Below are positions 22,981 through 38,632 of a DNA stretch of 64,000 nt, piece after piece (the stretch's first letter is position 1; each line of letters opens with the position of its first letter). This DNA comes from Verticillium longisporum. Its lineage: Eukaryota > Ascomycota > Sordariomycetes > Glomerellales > Plectosphaerellaceae. The notes beneath the pieces were generated by a model, which did no database searches, was not told where the DNA came from, and worked only from the letters and a program-made list of their open reading frames with translations. The position numbers and the translations under genes were made by a program. Location of the stretch: NCBI GenBank assembly GCA_019188255.1, contig JAETXT010000014.1:372001-436000 (forward strand), given 5' to 3'.

Positions 22981-25900
22981 ATGTTTGTTGAGGAGGGCTG
23001 AGAAGAGCCTCCTGACACTTCTCTGAGTTTGTCTCGCCTCCCACCCCCTCCTAATCCTTTGACCCTCTCCGCAACGGTCTATTTAACATAACAGACGGCC
23101 GGTCCTGTCAGCGTAGCCATGTCGTTCTGGTTCACCGTCGGAGCTGCAGTCCGCTTCCGGACTATACAAGGGGCCAATAACTCGTAGAAGAAAGTATGCA
23201 GCATGCGCCAAGGTGGCCAGTCAATCAGCCTTGCCTTCTCCAAAATGATGCCCCGGTATCCCTGCTCCTACCTCCCCCTTCATGTACCCAGCTTGCAGAC
23301 CACCCTACGATCGCCATGAAGCCTGCCCCCCACCACTGACGACAGGTAGGGCGATGACATGCCGCACGATAGGAACAGGGTCCCTCAGTCGACTTGATCA
23401 TGTTGCCAGCCGTCCTGTGGCTTGAGATTTATCATCACACACCAAGACGCCAGCCAGCAGCGCCGTGGTCCCCCGAATATCATCGGAGAAAACATGAGAA
23501 GGATCGGGCCCCCCCTATTTGCTCGTGCCGCTATCAAACAACTTTTCTCTCAGAGACACGGCCGATCTCTAGCGCCGGCTGCGAATCGGAGTGTGCCGAG
23601 TCCTTGGTGACAGATAGTCCATGCACGGGGAAAGAGGGGATCGTCGTCAAGGCACAATCTGGGAGCCCTGCGGAACCACGAGGTTACACCATGTCGCGCG
23701 CACCAGGGTTCCCAAGAACTGGCCATTGGCCACCCCACCTACAAGACTGGTTCTACCAAGGGACGGGCTGCGCCTGAGCCAGTAGCAGCAGGCTGAATCA
23801 GGCGGCAGAATGGGTTGGATCAAATGCTCCGGTCAGATCTCACATGATATACACGCAAAGCACAACCAGTCCTGCGAGATTGACTTTCCGCAAATTGCCG
23901 TGCGCCAGCTTGGCTGGCTGGCAATCAAAGGCGGCGTACCGTCCACGGCCAACACGTAAGAGATGGGGGGCGGGGGCGGGGGAGACAATCGGTAAAAATG
24001 AACTTCAACGATCCATCACAGTTGACCTCTCCTCAACCAGGCTGCTTGGTGCGGTCAATCCGGGGTCTCAGTTGTAAAGCAGAACTGAAGACGATCGGCC
24101 CTGCAGCGTAGATCAAGCGAGCAAGTGGCATGTCAGAAGAAGAAATAATAATCCACGGAACTGGAGACGCGGATTCCAGGAAGACATGTTCGGGGTTTTC
24201 ACGGACGGTGCTCCGCCAGGCTCGCAAGTCGTTCGCTGGCGGACCTCCACGTCGTCTAGCAGGGTTCTTTTCTCCGTGACGCGGGGGGTGGTTTCTGCTC
24301 GGCTGGAGCGAATGGATCCTTGAGTATCTGCAACGGGTGTCAGTGCAAGCGCCACCAAATGACAACATTTCTTTTGGTGTCGTTTGGGCCCCCTTTCCAC
24401 CAGGCAAAGACGACCAATGTTGCCCGGCCAAGTCAGATGACGATATCGCATGCGCGCCGCGGCCATGAAACCAGACAATTTGAAAAGTCTGGGGCCTTTT
24501 TTGTTCACCGCCTGGCTCAGCGTGTTGACCGAGAAGCTGCTCCTGACGCTGGAGGTCTCCTTTACAGTAGAGACCGAGAAGGCGAATGCGACCGTGTGGC
24601 GCTGCGATAAACGGTCCTCATGATGACTGCAGCTTCGTCTGCCAAGGCCAAGCTATTTCAGTTGTGCCATGGGGCGTCCAGGTGCAGCTCGTGTCGCAAC
24701 AGCAGCAACAACCTTGAAAGATCCAGACCCGACTTCTGGGAGCTCCCTGTCCCCTCTCGATATCCTGGACACGGCTTCTCTCCCCAATGGACAGCAGCAA
24801 AGGATGTGTGTGGCCAACATTGAAAGCTGCGTCTCTTGCTGACTGAGTTGGACAAATGAAGATGTCCTGGCCCATGTCGACATCTGCGGATGGCGAGCCG
24901 GGGGACAACCTCCGCCTTTTAGCGTCGATAGCGTCGATATCTAGATTAGTCGACATCTCTCCCCTGTCGCGTCAGTCTGGGTCTCTGGGACATGCTGCTC
25001 GGATGCTTGGCTCGACCGGTGAGAAGTGCCAGTCTTCCGGGGCGGGCAGGTCACACCAAATCGTCCCCGAATCCCACCGACCACAACACCGCCCCATGTT
25101 ACTCGGCAGACGGGAGGTTGACCTCGATGGCCATCCCGGACCGAGGGGACGAGCATCTGGATTGCAAGTAGAGAGCCTCAAAGCCGTGAGACCAACCCGT
25201 CAAGTCGCCTTTGTCAGGGTGACATCCCAGCCCGGAAGCCCGTGCCTCTCTCTACCTGTGCCAACGTGCTCTCGGAGAATTCTTAAGTTCGGGGGAAATG
25301 TTAGGGCCATTCAGACACTTGGGCCACGGCATCGTGATCCCTGAGAGCAAGGGTGCGGAGCTCTCGCCAGTGTAGCGCCCTTTGCATCGACGGACCCCTA
25401 CCGATCAGCGTGGAACGGTGGAATTGGCCAGCTTGATTCCTGTTGACACGATGCCGTCGGTTTTCGAGCAGCTTGGCAAAGGCTGGCCGGGGGCCCCCTC
25501 TCTTTCACCAACATTGCCTTTACTTGAGACGTTCTGGGTTCTGCGCGCTGCCACTCGAATCCTGCCTCGGAAGCACCATGACTTACAATGCTTCGGACGA
25601 GAGTCAGTAGTGGATCCTCTTCCAAGAGTTGGATGATCACTCGGTGTGTGCACGATCGTGGACCGCAAGCTGTCCATCGCTTCTGTGAGGATCCTCGAAG
25701 CCGTCCCAAGCCCTCAGCTACGTTCGGCCCAGCAAGCAGGCCAGCTGTAGATCCAAGTGTTGATTGATTGTGGTGTGCATTCCTTCCACCCGCCACAAGT
25801 CACCCTTGCGATATGAGTGTTGCCAGTAGCTTGAAATCGTAGAGGTCCAAGGTCACAAACGGGCGTCATCTTTGTTCGACCCAAGAGCACTCCAGGCCTG

Positions 25901-26800
25901 CAGATGTTTCAACGAGCCAAGCCTCTACCCGTGACTCTCTTTCGGATCAGTCCTGGTTACGGGCGGGATGCCATGGCCTTGACCTTGCTGTCCAGCACCC
26001 CCAGGGGGTTCGCCGTCGCAGAGTCGGGCTCCAGCCATTGCGTCTTGGTGGTGCATCGGGCTTGGTCGTGATCACAGAAGCTTCAGATGATACTGCGTAC
26101 ATGACCACTCTGGGAGAGAGTGAGCGTCAGAAACAAGAGGGGGAGACCTTTCTCCGCCGGGTAGCCGGATCTCATGATGAAACCGGTATCCAATTCTGCA
26201 GCTTCACCGTAGATCATCGGACGGATATCAGGAATACAACCCATGTTTCAAATACTCCAAAAGGAAGTGGAGTCCCTCTTTCGCGTCCAACCCCGATGAT
26301 CATGTCGAGTTGTTGCACTGTTGTTTCTGGTAAAGGGGCCCCTGCCATGACTCGAGTGTCAGTGAGGCGCAACACCGACGGATCATGTGATCAGAGACGT
26401 TACGGCGAGCACTGTGGCAAGTGGATGCCGTCCCTTTTCTGTGTGGATCTGAGGTCACAAGCGTGGCAAATAAGGCAGCAATCGCGATTGTGATGGTTGC
26501 TTTAGGACTTACATAGACGATGTTGATCAACTGCCATCTATCTGGTAAGCGGCTCTGGATTCGAGTGCCCGAATCGCCCTACAGAAACTCACCCACCGCA
26601 ATGGGGTTCGCTGCAGGTACGTGTGCCACCAGAGCCGCCTGCACTTTGGACTGTAAGATGAGATTGATGGCGGCATCAGATTGAAGTACGCGGGTATTGA
26701 GGGCAACGAGTGGTGTTCATCCAAGGATGATGTCTTGCCCTGACTAACGCTGACTTCCTGAAGAAACGTCTTAGTCTAGCTGGCCAATGAACCCATCAAC

Positions 26801-26830
26801 AACGCATTTCCAACGCATTTCCAATGCATT
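26801..26830. repeat. 11-bp tandem repeat (AACGCATTTCC)
   Basis: Two exact copies and a diverged third (AATGCATT) in tandem inside the gene-free region. Confidence 0.7.
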
Positions 26831-29800
26831 GTCATTGGAGTTGATGGAGGCACCAGAGCTCCTCACGTAGACAAGCGTGTCTGATAGAGCTCGATATACG
26901 AAGAAGGGCTCTTTCTTACATCATACATGCGCCACCTAAGCAAGATTGCGCATGCTCCCTGGATGATGACCGGTCAGTGGGAAGATGCGGAGCGGGGCGA
27001 GCAGTACGAGGAAGAGGGGTCTACATCCTGGCGCCAGGTACGGGACGATTCCTGTTGGCCACGCTGTATAGAGAGTACCCCGATATCTTTCATCTTTCAT
27101 TGAGCAGCGAGTCGTCGGAAGCCTCTGATCGCATTCATGAGGTTGACCGCAGCACAGGCCTCGCAGACCCATCCACCCTGTTTTTCTTTTCCGTCCCACC
27201 ATGCTGGGTCCAACCCCTAAAAACGACAAGGGTTTCATTCTCTAGTACCGGTCATGACGCCGTTCCAACTATGGCGACTGAAAGCCAATAGCATGTATCT
27301 TTAGTTAGCACGGGGAGATGAGTTCACGTGGAGCAAACCAAAATAGCAAAGATTTGGTAAATCACAGAGAAATGGAGGTCGGAGTCATCAACCAAATAGT
27401 CCCCCCTCCACCTGTACCAGACAGACATCCCATGGTCAAAAAACCAGGGAACAGGGGTCGCGCCACAGCATCAAAACGCCTACAGTCAAGCCACTGGCCT
27501 GGGCTAGCCTTCAGCTGATGCACACAGTCTCCACCTAATTCCCCTTGGCACTGTGCACTAGCTTTGGGTTTTGTTTGCCAGGAAGTAACATGGTCAGCAT
27601 ATGCTGGACATCTAGTGGAACCTTGGGGATCACTCACAAGTCTGTCAGCTTCGCTTGTAGTTGGCAAGGTAGGTAGGCGAGAGGCTTGGAGGCACTGGGA
27701 TTGCGGCATCCACCAAGGCCGTCCTCTGGCCTGAAACATACCTGCATGTTCTTGACCACGCGGGCGAATGCTGGTGTCGTCTTTGTACTTTTCTCGACAC
27801 CTTGTTGCTCAATGCGATACAGACCTGGGATGGACTTGCCCAAAGCGCAGCAGTCGCGCGCAAAAGAAAGCCTGCGACCGGCGATGCCGATTGTGGGGTA
27901 CGCGTCTTCGGTATGGTGTGGTGGATGTTTTCAAAGATGACTCTCTTGAGGGCAAGTCGTTGTCTAAGTATGGCTCCTTGTCGAGGGGGCCGTAATGAGG
28001 GGGTTCGTAGACGCGTAAAGTGTGCTGCACAGACGGCCGATCTCATTTGCCTAAGATGGAGACGGCAGTACTAATCTTGACCGGCAGATGGCCCATGCAT
28101 CGCGAGTTGAGGTGGACTGCAGAGTAGTTGTATCGCAGCGTCATCTGGCGTACAGGAGGAGACCAATTTTGTCAAAAACCAAACCCTGCAGGATGCAGGC
28201 TGCCTCAGAGACCGTCATGGCGCGTCCACATGCCATGGATATGCGCGTCGTGCTGCAATGAATGGGCCTCGCACCCGCTGAATTGAATAGTCAACAGCAA
28301 TTCATGCAGCGTCTCCCCTACAGCTGAGGTGGCTCATTCATGCTCTGGTACATAATCACGAGTCCCTGACTAATACGATAATTCATGATCGCATTGGGAC
28401 ACCCATGTGCTCGTGCGACACCCAATTCGGTCGCGAGCTGCATGACACAGACCTTCGGGTGGCGTGGGCAAGAATCGTCTGTGTCATTCCTGCGTGTGCT
28501 AAGAGGTGGAGAGAACCTCTGTTCCGGGTCGCCGTTTTTTTGGCCTTCCTTCCATTCCACAGCTTGGAGACCTTCTGGAAGGATTGTCAGAAGGGGGGAT
28601 TTGGCGACCTCGCTCGGATCAGCTGTTGCCCTTGGGCGATGATTTCAAGCACGCCCCTTTTGATGGAACAAATGTGAGGATGGTGACATCCCTGCATCCT
28701 TTTGCTTCACCTTCTTCTAGTGTACTTCTGGAAGCCTTCCCCGCGAGGTTAGTCTCATTTCCGACCTTTATGCATGGGCCATGCAGCCGTTTGTTGGAGG
28801 CCACCCACACTAGGGAAGAGAGAGGTGGCGTAACGGACATCCACCCCCTTCCCCCCTAGATTGTATTGTCACAGACGTTGGCGGGTGATCTCTCTGTGAT
28901 GAATGCCGGATTCTCTCGTGAACAGTGTGCGTTCTATGCCAAGGGACGAGAAGTGATGACCTCTCATTGCCCTACGACCTTGAGGCTTCAAGTGGGTTAC
29001 GGAAGGCGCTTTAGGCAGCAGGTACAGAGCGGGCAGCATGAACTCGGCTGGGGAACCTGCCAGGTGTGCGGAGTAAAGGATAATATGGGCCAAGCCGTCG
29101 GAAACCATGGAAGCTTGGCCTGGGCTATGGTGGGAGGGTTAGCAGCCTCAGTGGCCCAAGCATCGTCTTCCAGAAGACCCGTTCCTTCCACGACCACCCT
29201 GGCATGCTGCAGGTGCCATGTAGAGTGCACGGTGAGGGAGTACCACAACATGCGGAGTCTGTCGCCTGCTCGAGGTGGCCGGTTCGCGTGTGGCAGTAGC
29301 CAACATCGATCGGTACGCGCACTGGCGATAGAGTGGCGGAAAGGGAAGACTATTGACGGAGCATTGCTTGCCTTGTTTCGACAGGCTCAGCAAGCTTTTA
29401 TGATGCACGGCGAGGGAGCAGCCCGAATTCAGTTTATCCGAGCACCCAGAAGTCTATAGACAGTGTGCTGAAAGGGAGCGGGCCCGGGCAGCCCAAACAT
29501 GACAGCCGTGTCCCGATAACGAATTGGAAATGTCGAGAATAGTGGCTCGGATCGTTCTCGATCGAGAAAGGGAGTCGAAACAACGCAGGGTCGTTCTTCC
29601 GACAGCATCTTTGCGGAAGGCCAGCTTCCAGTATCGCGCCGTCTGAGAACACAGCAGGAAAGCACTCGCGCTTGTTGAGCGTGATCGTGATCCGAAGACC
29701 TCGAATCGATGCTGAATGTACCTTGGCGCCGTCGGTATTTAGAGACTCGTTCATTTTGCCGGATCGCTGGGCACAGGCTCAAAAAGGACGTAGCGGGTGG

Positions 29801-32689
29801 CCTTGTCGTTCAGCCCTCGAACAGCACTGCTCAGCAGATCTTAGATCTCCCAAGACCCAGAATCCAGAGCCCCATGACCAGTGACCGACGGGGTGGGAAA
29901 TGAGCATGACGTGAATGAGGAGGGCTGTCATCACGGCCAAAGCCGGTCCATCTTGAATTAGGCAAGGTGGGCCATGGACAAGCTAATTGATGTCTCAGCC
30001 TGCAACTTGGTCAGTGTCCACAAAGTGGGGATAAGGAAATAGCCCGATGTTTGACGAGACTGTAGAAAGGCAGTAAACGTTCAGAGGACAGTGTGGCTTA
30101 CGATTGATGGAGAACTCGGTCAGAAACACGTAAACAAACATGGCTGACGACGCTCTGGCGTATCGTGATGCGCTTTCCAATGCAACAGCAGAATAGAAAC
30201 AATAGTTATGCTCCCCTGCCGGCAAGCAAGGGAAGAAAAGACGTTCTGGGCGGACAGTGGAGAGGGAAAAGGAGAAGTGGCCAGGATCTGGCGTCCTTGC
30301 ATTGACCGTGCCTGCCCATGTGCACATCCCTTCTGGAAAATGAATGGAAGGCGCTCTGGGGGGGGGGAAAGGCCCTGCCTCCTCTGGAATTCAGTCCCCA
30401 GAAAGGAGAGACAGGGTTGGCCATGACTGTGGTACTTACCTGCCAACTGGCGATCCTCAAGTGGGGACAGAGCTGGAGCCAGAGAGAGCCTTGAGACCAG
30501 TCCACTCTCGAGCAAAGTAAGTCTCTACACAGGTAATTGGTACTTGCTGGCGTCAGGGCACTGTGTGGCACGGTGCACATCTATCCGTGGTCCGTCGCCC
30601 CCTTGACGCCTGAGCGTGCCTAAAACAGACTCCCGCCACAGACCCGAGGGCGGCAGGGCAGCTACCTGGCCGGGTACGTACCAGGCCCCTGGTCTTGCCG
30701 CCTCGAACGGAGCACGTTCGCTCGTTTCAACTCAACCTTCCAACCAAACTGCCGCACACCACTGGACGAGTTCATACCAGCCGTGGAAAACGTTGCAAGG
30801 AAGGTACCTGAAATCAAATCATCGAGCCCAGCTCTGCCTCATCTCTCGTGGGCTGCTGTGTGTCGTGTGCCTGAATTGGATCGGCCGCTGCACCTGGCAC
30901 GAAGTCTGGTCGATGTTCTGGCAGATCGTTATATACCAAAGCGCCTCCCGCCCACTACCTAGCCGCAGGGTCCTCAAGCTGCCTTGTCTCCCTCTCTCCA
31001 TCCGTCCACCGATCCATCCATCACCCACAACGTCAACCGCCTGTCGACCTTGCACTTAGTTGAACTTGGCTTCTCATCAACATCACGCCGCTCCTCACAA
31101 ATTCAATCGATTTTTCTTTGCTGGCGTCTGCGCCACTCCCACTCAGTTCACGACACACCAGCCAGCACTCGGTGTCTACTTTGCCTGTCACCGCCGCGCA
31201 TTTCTTTTGCGAACGAAGCAAGAAAAGATATCCATTACGTCTTTCCACTCCACTTCAGCTTGTAAGTAGAATCTTTTTCGTTCTCTACGATTCGTGTCAC
31301 CAACCCTCCTTCGTACACAAACTTGTGTGTATTCTTTTCTTCTTGGCCACATCCTGTGGCGAAGGAGACGTCCTTGCATTCTGTCCTTCACAACCAAACA
31401 TCCGTTCAAGAGACGATCGAGAGCACAACAAAGGAGACGAATCTGTCCCGGCTGCCCCCTTATTAGTCGCGTCTCGCGTGTCACTTCCGCCTCACCCCAT
31501 GAGTGTGGTCCGTGCCCGAGACTGGACTTTTTTTCGGGGTTCATTCACTTTTGGGTGCAGATCCACACTTCGTGTCTGCCTGCCCATCTGCACCCCCGTG
31601 ACAGAAAGTTTCCTGAGCTGCCCCCCCCCCTTGAAAGCCCCAGCCAGCGTCCCCCTTGCCCACCCCCAGTCCCCTTGCCTTCTCTTACCTCACCTTGCCG
31701 AAGCAAACCTCGCCCACCCTCACTTACCACCTTTTTCTGGACGCGTATCGCACCAGACCTCGTCCAAACACACCACTCGTCTCGACCAAGGCATCGACTC
31801 GTTCACGTCTCGGTCGCAGACTATCTTCCTTCACATCCCCTCATTTCCAAGCACTTCGTTTCCTTGTTCTCAGCTACTTGGTTCTACTCTTTTCACCAGC
31901 TGACCTTCCTCCCAAGGGATCCCACAAGGTCTTTGACCAACTCTTTCCTGCCTGCATCCCTCCCCTTTTTTTCTTTCACCGACCTAGTACCGCCTCGAGC
32001 CCATCCAGATCGAGCATCATCACCCCGCGCGAGCATTCACTTGCGTGTATCGCACCGGCCCGAGATCGAACCTCGATCAGTGCCCGTCCTTTCACGAGTT
32101 CTCGACACCTGAAGTGGGCAGTGCTGGCATTCGGTCCCGATTCGACCAACCTGTCGCGAAAGTCGTACAGTGGACCCGCCTCTTACGACGCGAACAACTT
32201 CGCATCCAACTCACGAGCCTGATAATCCCATCGACGTTCTTCCAGTTTTCACAGAGACGACTGTGATTTCGACTCGTTTTCTGTTCAGCCTGTGGTACAG
32301 CGTTGCGATTCTCGGTACAGGTGATTCCAGGGTGATACCTCTACGCGGCCTAAACGAGCCTCGTCGTTCGACAAATCAGATCGAGCATATCAACTGATCA
32401 TTTCGAATACTCATGTAAGGCTTCATATCCCTAGTATCCCTTTTTGTCATCTCGTTGCCCGTCGACACGGCAAATGATCGGTCACTTGACGTGCTGGCAC
32501 ACGTCCGATCCAACACGTTGACCCCTCTCCTTTTGCCCGTGCTTCAGCTGCTAACAGTGTATCGCGTCAGCAACCATTCTCAAAGCCACTCGTCACCCAT
32601 ACACTTTGGCTTCTGATTCCCACCGGGCAAGCGATTCGTGCAAGAGGAACGCCTCGCCATAAACCAACCCGATCACCACACGCAAAGTA

Positions 32690-34226
<1,537 letters not shown>

Positions 34227-35203
34227 GAGACTGCGGCTGCGCAACGCAACATTTCGTCTAGTCTTTTTCCCCATGGACACTGATACCCACGGCTATCGTC
34301 GTCTTTCCTTTGCGTCTCTTTTGATTCCTTTTAAAAATCTTCCCGGCGCCACTGCTTCTGGCCGCATTGGCTAGACAGGCGAGGCTGGGAAGGCTCGGTA
34401 AATACAATAGCATCCTTCTAATACTTCGGCCGGGGAGCAGCGGCACACCACTGTTTGGGTTTCTCGGAGGGGGGGAACGACACCACAGGCGCGACGAGGG
34501 ATGGCGAAGCGCACGCGCACGCCTGCCTCAGATGTCTACGGCTCTCACATTTCCTTTTTCGATTGCGATTGCTTTTCTTATAGACGGCGGGGAAGGCTCG
34601 GGAACCTGATGATCACTGGTCTTCTGTACGGCCCGCGGCACACGGGAAGATGGCTTTGGAGTTCCGCGTGAGCAAACAAAAAAGAAAGTCGGAGCCACAG
34701 CACTCGCACTGAAGGCCGCCAGCATATCGCCTCGGACTATTTCACAGTCTTGAAGGCTTGGACGGACCTGAAAGGCAGGCAGGCAGACAGATAGGCAGGC
34801 AGGGCCAGTCAGGACAGACCAGAAACGGGAACAAAGGGAACGGTCTGTGCAGACAGCCAGTTCATGTATGCAAGTTGTATTGTAGGAATCACTTTAGACA
34901 AGAAACAAATCTCTTCACTTGCGAACTCAGGGTGCTGTCGGTCAGCGTGGTGGTGGTATATGTTGTATGGGATGGCAAGATTGACGATGGTCGGGTCTGG
35001 AGACAAGAGTGCGCTCATCGTGAATAGCGGGGCCAGCGTGAAATTCTTCCACTCGGTCTCGCCTACATTACATTGGGAGCGATAGATGCAACACAGGGGC
35101 ACTAGTCAAACCGGCCGAATCGTCAGCAAACCATGGGTTCCCCGATGCTACATGACAACGGAGTGTGCGACAATCAAAGCTCGTAGGTGGACCACCGATC
35201 TAT

Positions 35204-35223
35204 GTACCTACCTAGGTAGGTAG
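35204..35223. repeat. Palindromic TACCTAGGTA element
   Basis: GTACCTACCTAGGTAGGTAG, containing the exact palindrome CTACCTAGGTAG at 35208-35219. It is 190 nt from a second copy at 35411-35434. Confidence 0.75.
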
Positions 35224-35410
35224 CTGGTCTACTGCCGCCTAGCGGTCTCTGAGAGGGGGAGAAAAAATGAACAAAGGGACAAATGACAATGGCCCTGACA
35301 GGACTGGCTTCTGACTGACTCTCTACTCCTGGGATTCTCATGACAAATGCTGCATCGCGCTAGAGGAACGTGCGTGTCCATCTTGCCCTTGTCTCTCATG
35401 GCTAATGTGT

Positions 35411-35434
35411 CCTAGGTAGGTACCTAGGTAGGTA
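35411..35434. repeat. Palindromic TACCTAGGTA element, second copy
   Basis: CCTAGGTAGGTACCTAGGTA followed by GGTA; self-complementary over most of its length. Confidence 0.75.
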
Positions 35435-37649
35435 ACGACAGGCACTCAGGCCGAACAAGGGGATTAGGGGCAAAGGGAGAGCGGGAGAACCAGAAAAGAG
35501 TGGGAGGGAACAAGGGCGCCCACACAGCTGGGGCCTCGACCTCGTGGGATGATCTCCCGCTCTTCACTGCTGGGTCCGGGCTGACGCCGAGCGGGCGCGC
35601 AGATCGACTTGTATCTATGTGTGGGAGTGGGATGCCGATGTTTGTGGCTCCATCGCTCGCACCTGTGGCTGTTGTGGGTGGTGTTGTTCTTGCTGGCTGG
35701 CTTGAGCTCTCCGCCTGCGGCTAGTACTACCGACAGGGTTCGCCCGTCTGTCTGGACGGGACAGGATCATGTAAACAAAAAACAGCACAGGAGAAAAACA
35801 CTACAGAACAAGACGGGAAGAACCGATGGGGCATGGAGAGAGGGCTGACGGCCAGAGCAGGTTGGGATTATGTGATTTGTGATCGATCCGTCGTGGCTTC
35901 GAGGGAAAGGGGGGGACGGCTGGCCACGTTGGCGGGCTTGGCTTGGCTTTCGCTTCGCTTTCTTGGGTCCAAGTGCTCGGTCCAAGGTCCTAGAATTCTC
36001 GGGACGCTTGTTGGGAGCTGGTGGGCTGAGGGAGGGCTGAATGGCGACCAACAGACCAACAGTGTGCGGGATTACGACCTTTCTGGTCTTCATATTTCTT
36101 TCTTTCTTTCTCTCCTTGCCTGCCTTCCCTGACTCTGTCTGGAACTGTCATCTGCTGCATCACGGGATGCGGTGGGCGAGTTCCGCGGAACCAGGGTATC
36201 AAGGGGAGATACGCAGCAGTGCAGGGTTTATTTGGGACACAGCGATGCAGTAGGGTGGCATGTCGGTCAGGAAACGATGCAGCTTACACGTCTCTACTGG
36301 ACCATCGACGTCCAGTGAGCGAGGAAAGCAGGCCAGGCCCTAGTCGTCCGTGTCTCTGGCGAACAAATCTAGATCGCGGCCGATGGAGTTGTGGTGATTT
36401 CCCTGGGTTCACGTCGGAGGTCAGCGGGAACTCGTATGCTTTATGGTTTGCAGGGCATGGTGCATGTGCGTGGCAGGCAGGGGTAGGGCCGCAATGCAGG
36501 GCCTGGGGTCGCACATCGCCCAACCCATATCCCTTGCGCCCCTCACGGACGTACTCACGCCCACCCGCCAGCCAGCCAGCCAGCCAGCTTGTCTGGCGTG
36601 GAAGCAGCTGCGTGGGGAGGCGCCCAGGATGCCGGGACAAAGTGGTTTTCGAGAGGGGAGTTTGACTCGACAGAATCGACACGAGGAGGCCTGGACGCCT
36701 CCATGGCCCCGGGGGTGTGGGTGTTTGTCTCCCTCCATTCTTTTTTTCCCTCGTTTTGGTTCCTGGTTTGCTTTTTCCGAAAGGGGGGTGGACAGGGTGG
36801 ATGGAAAGGTGGGCTGGCGCGTGGCCGCCACGCTGGAGCGGCTGGGACTGTGCATCGTACGTTTTTTCTTGCTCGCATGTTCTTGATTTACCGTTCGGAC
36901 GGCCCCCTGCGATCGAGACTATGTACCAATCGATCTGGAATCCCGACTTTCTTCGGCGCGGCGCGCGGGGGCGCCGGTCTGCTGGGACCAGCTAGTCCAA
37001 TTCTGATGCTTTTCTGATACCTGATTGCCCTGTCTGGCATCCTTTCCACGAGGATGCGTCGTGGTGGTGTGAGATGGCATCATGGGTCTGGGATTCTCGC
37101 ATCCGCCTTGTCCCCTGCTCGGACTCATCCCTCGTTGCTCGTCGCTTCTCGTGCCTGCCTTCGGTCATCTGTTCTTGCCCGACCTTTCCTCGTGCAGGCT
37201 CCGCGAAACAGTTCGGGCAAGAAAGAGAGCAACAGCTCGCTCGAGCTTCCATGGGCGCGGCAGGGGCACTTGGACCCTGTTTCCTCTATGAGCGGATTCA
37301 CCTGCCTTACCCTCCTCCATCTCCTCACCTTGAGGTACCTGCCTTGCCTCAAGGGCAAGGCAACTAAGCCCAGATGAGATGGGAAGCCGCGCCCCTCCTG
37401 TCCGTTGACCCTCGATTGCCGGTTGATTAGTAGAAGCTCGGCTTCCCGTCTTATATCTGGGCCGTGTCTGCCTTTCCTCGACGATGCGATGCGATGCACA
37501 TGGCACACGGCACATAGCATGGTCTCTCTGCGTTGTGTTCTAGATCGCCCTGCCCTTAGCTCTGTGGGCTTGATTACTTTCACCACCTTACTCGTTCAGA
37601 GTCTTTACCAATACTCGATCTAGTTCTTGCACAGGTGCCTTGCATCACC

Positions 37650-38632
37650 ATGGTCACGATCCACATCGAAGTCGTTTCCGACACCCTTTGTCCCTGGTGC
37701 TACGTCGCCAAAGCCAATCTCGACCGCGCCATCGCCCTGCACCGCGAACGCGACCCTAATACCGTCTTCCACGTTGTGTGGAAGCCCTTTTACCTGTACC
37801 CCAACTTGCCTCCAACTAGTATGGCCCCTCTTCCGCTGTTCTGATCCTTCACGTCTTTGCTGTCTCTGCCATGTCCCCTCCTTCCTCGCCAAGAAAGCAC
37901 GAGCCATTCTCACTGACACACACACCAGATCAACCCCGAGCGCCCCTCTACCCCTTTGCGCCAGATATTCAGTCCCGCCTCACGACCGCCGCCCGGGAGG
38001 CCCTCCTGCCGCTGTCCCCCGCGTCCTTCACGGCCGGCAGAGCAGGGAACTCCCGCCCAGCCCACCAGCTTCTCCGCCACCTCGCTCGCTCCCAGTCGTC
38101 CTCGCCAGCATCGACCCCATCTCCGAGAGCTACAAGCTCCTCAGCACCCTTCCCGTCAGTCCCCGGCCACGGTTACGCGCAGCCCCGCGGCGCCATGCCT
38201 GCCTATTCCACACCACAGTCCCGCTTTCTCGACGCTCTCTTCAATGCCTACTTTGCTCGTGGTCTCGACGTCTCCGACCGAGAGGTCCTCCTCGAGCTCG
38301 CGGCGAAGGCGGGGCTAGGACGCGCCGAGGCACATGGCGTACTCGAGAGTGAGGAGAGCCGACGGGGGACGGACGAGGAGGCAGCGCGCGCGAGGGGGGA
38401 GAGGGGCGTCGAGGGAGTCCCGACCATGACCATACAGGGTCAATGGAGGGTCGGCGGCATGCAGGGCGTTGAATTGTTGCTGGGCGTTTTCGAGAAGGCA
38501 TCGAGGGGGGTCGCAGCTGGAGGAGCAGGCGGTAGCGGCGGCGGCAGCGGCGGCGGCAGTCACTACGAAGGGGCAAGGAGGCAGGGGAGTCGAGGAAGTG
38601 ACATGTGGCTGAAGAGCATACTAGACGGATGA
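37650..38632 (+). CDS. DsbA-like thioredoxin-fold protein (FrnE type)
   Basis: Exon 1 is 37650-37818, the intron 37819-37928 (110 nt, GTATGG...CACCAG), exon 2 37929-38632; 290 aa, in frame throughout. The N-terminus MVTIHIEVVSDTLCPWCYVAKANLDRA has the CPWC redox motif at residues 14-17, as in the DsbA/2-hydroxychromene-2-carboxylate isomerase/FrnE group. Further family marks are AGNSRPAHQLLRHLA, FLDALFNAYFARGLDVSDREVL and, late, GVEGVPTMTIQGQWRVGG with the cis-Pro VPT. No signal peptide, so probably cytosolic; likely a thiol oxidoreductase or glutathione-dependent isomerase of unknown substrate. The C-terminus has a Gly/Ser-rich run (GGSGGGSGGG). I begin at the second ATG of the frame because it directly precedes the first beta-strand. 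Confidence 0.82.

Larger units (their letters stand above)
22413..32689. other. 10.3-kb region without a recognisable gene
   Basis: No open frame longer than ~270 codons and none with a recognisable domain, and no spliced gene could be assembled. It holds a perfect CRE palindrome at 22973 and an 11-bp tandem repeat at 26801. From about 31000 there is a C/T-rich tract that reads as the long 5' leader of the C2H2 regulator at 32690. I see no transposase, reverse transcriptase or long terminal repeat. Confidence 0.55.
34227..37649. other. Intergenic region (~3.4 kb) with palindromic repeats
   Basis: No gene recognised; open frames are short and without domains. Two TACCTAGGTA clusters (35204-35223 and 35411-35434) and a CCAG/CAGC microsatellite near 36566-36588 are present. 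The right end probably carries the leader of the DsbA-like gene. Confidence 0.55.

Noticed and set aside
28866..29459. 197-codon open frame in the gene desert
   Set aside because: No domain, no splice partners and coding-unlike composition; length is within chance for this GC content.
37929..37975. Suspected frameshift at the start of exon 2 of the DsbA-like gene
   Set aside because: Recounting the splice phase gave a total of 873 coding bases, divisible by three, and one continuous frame; no defect is needed.
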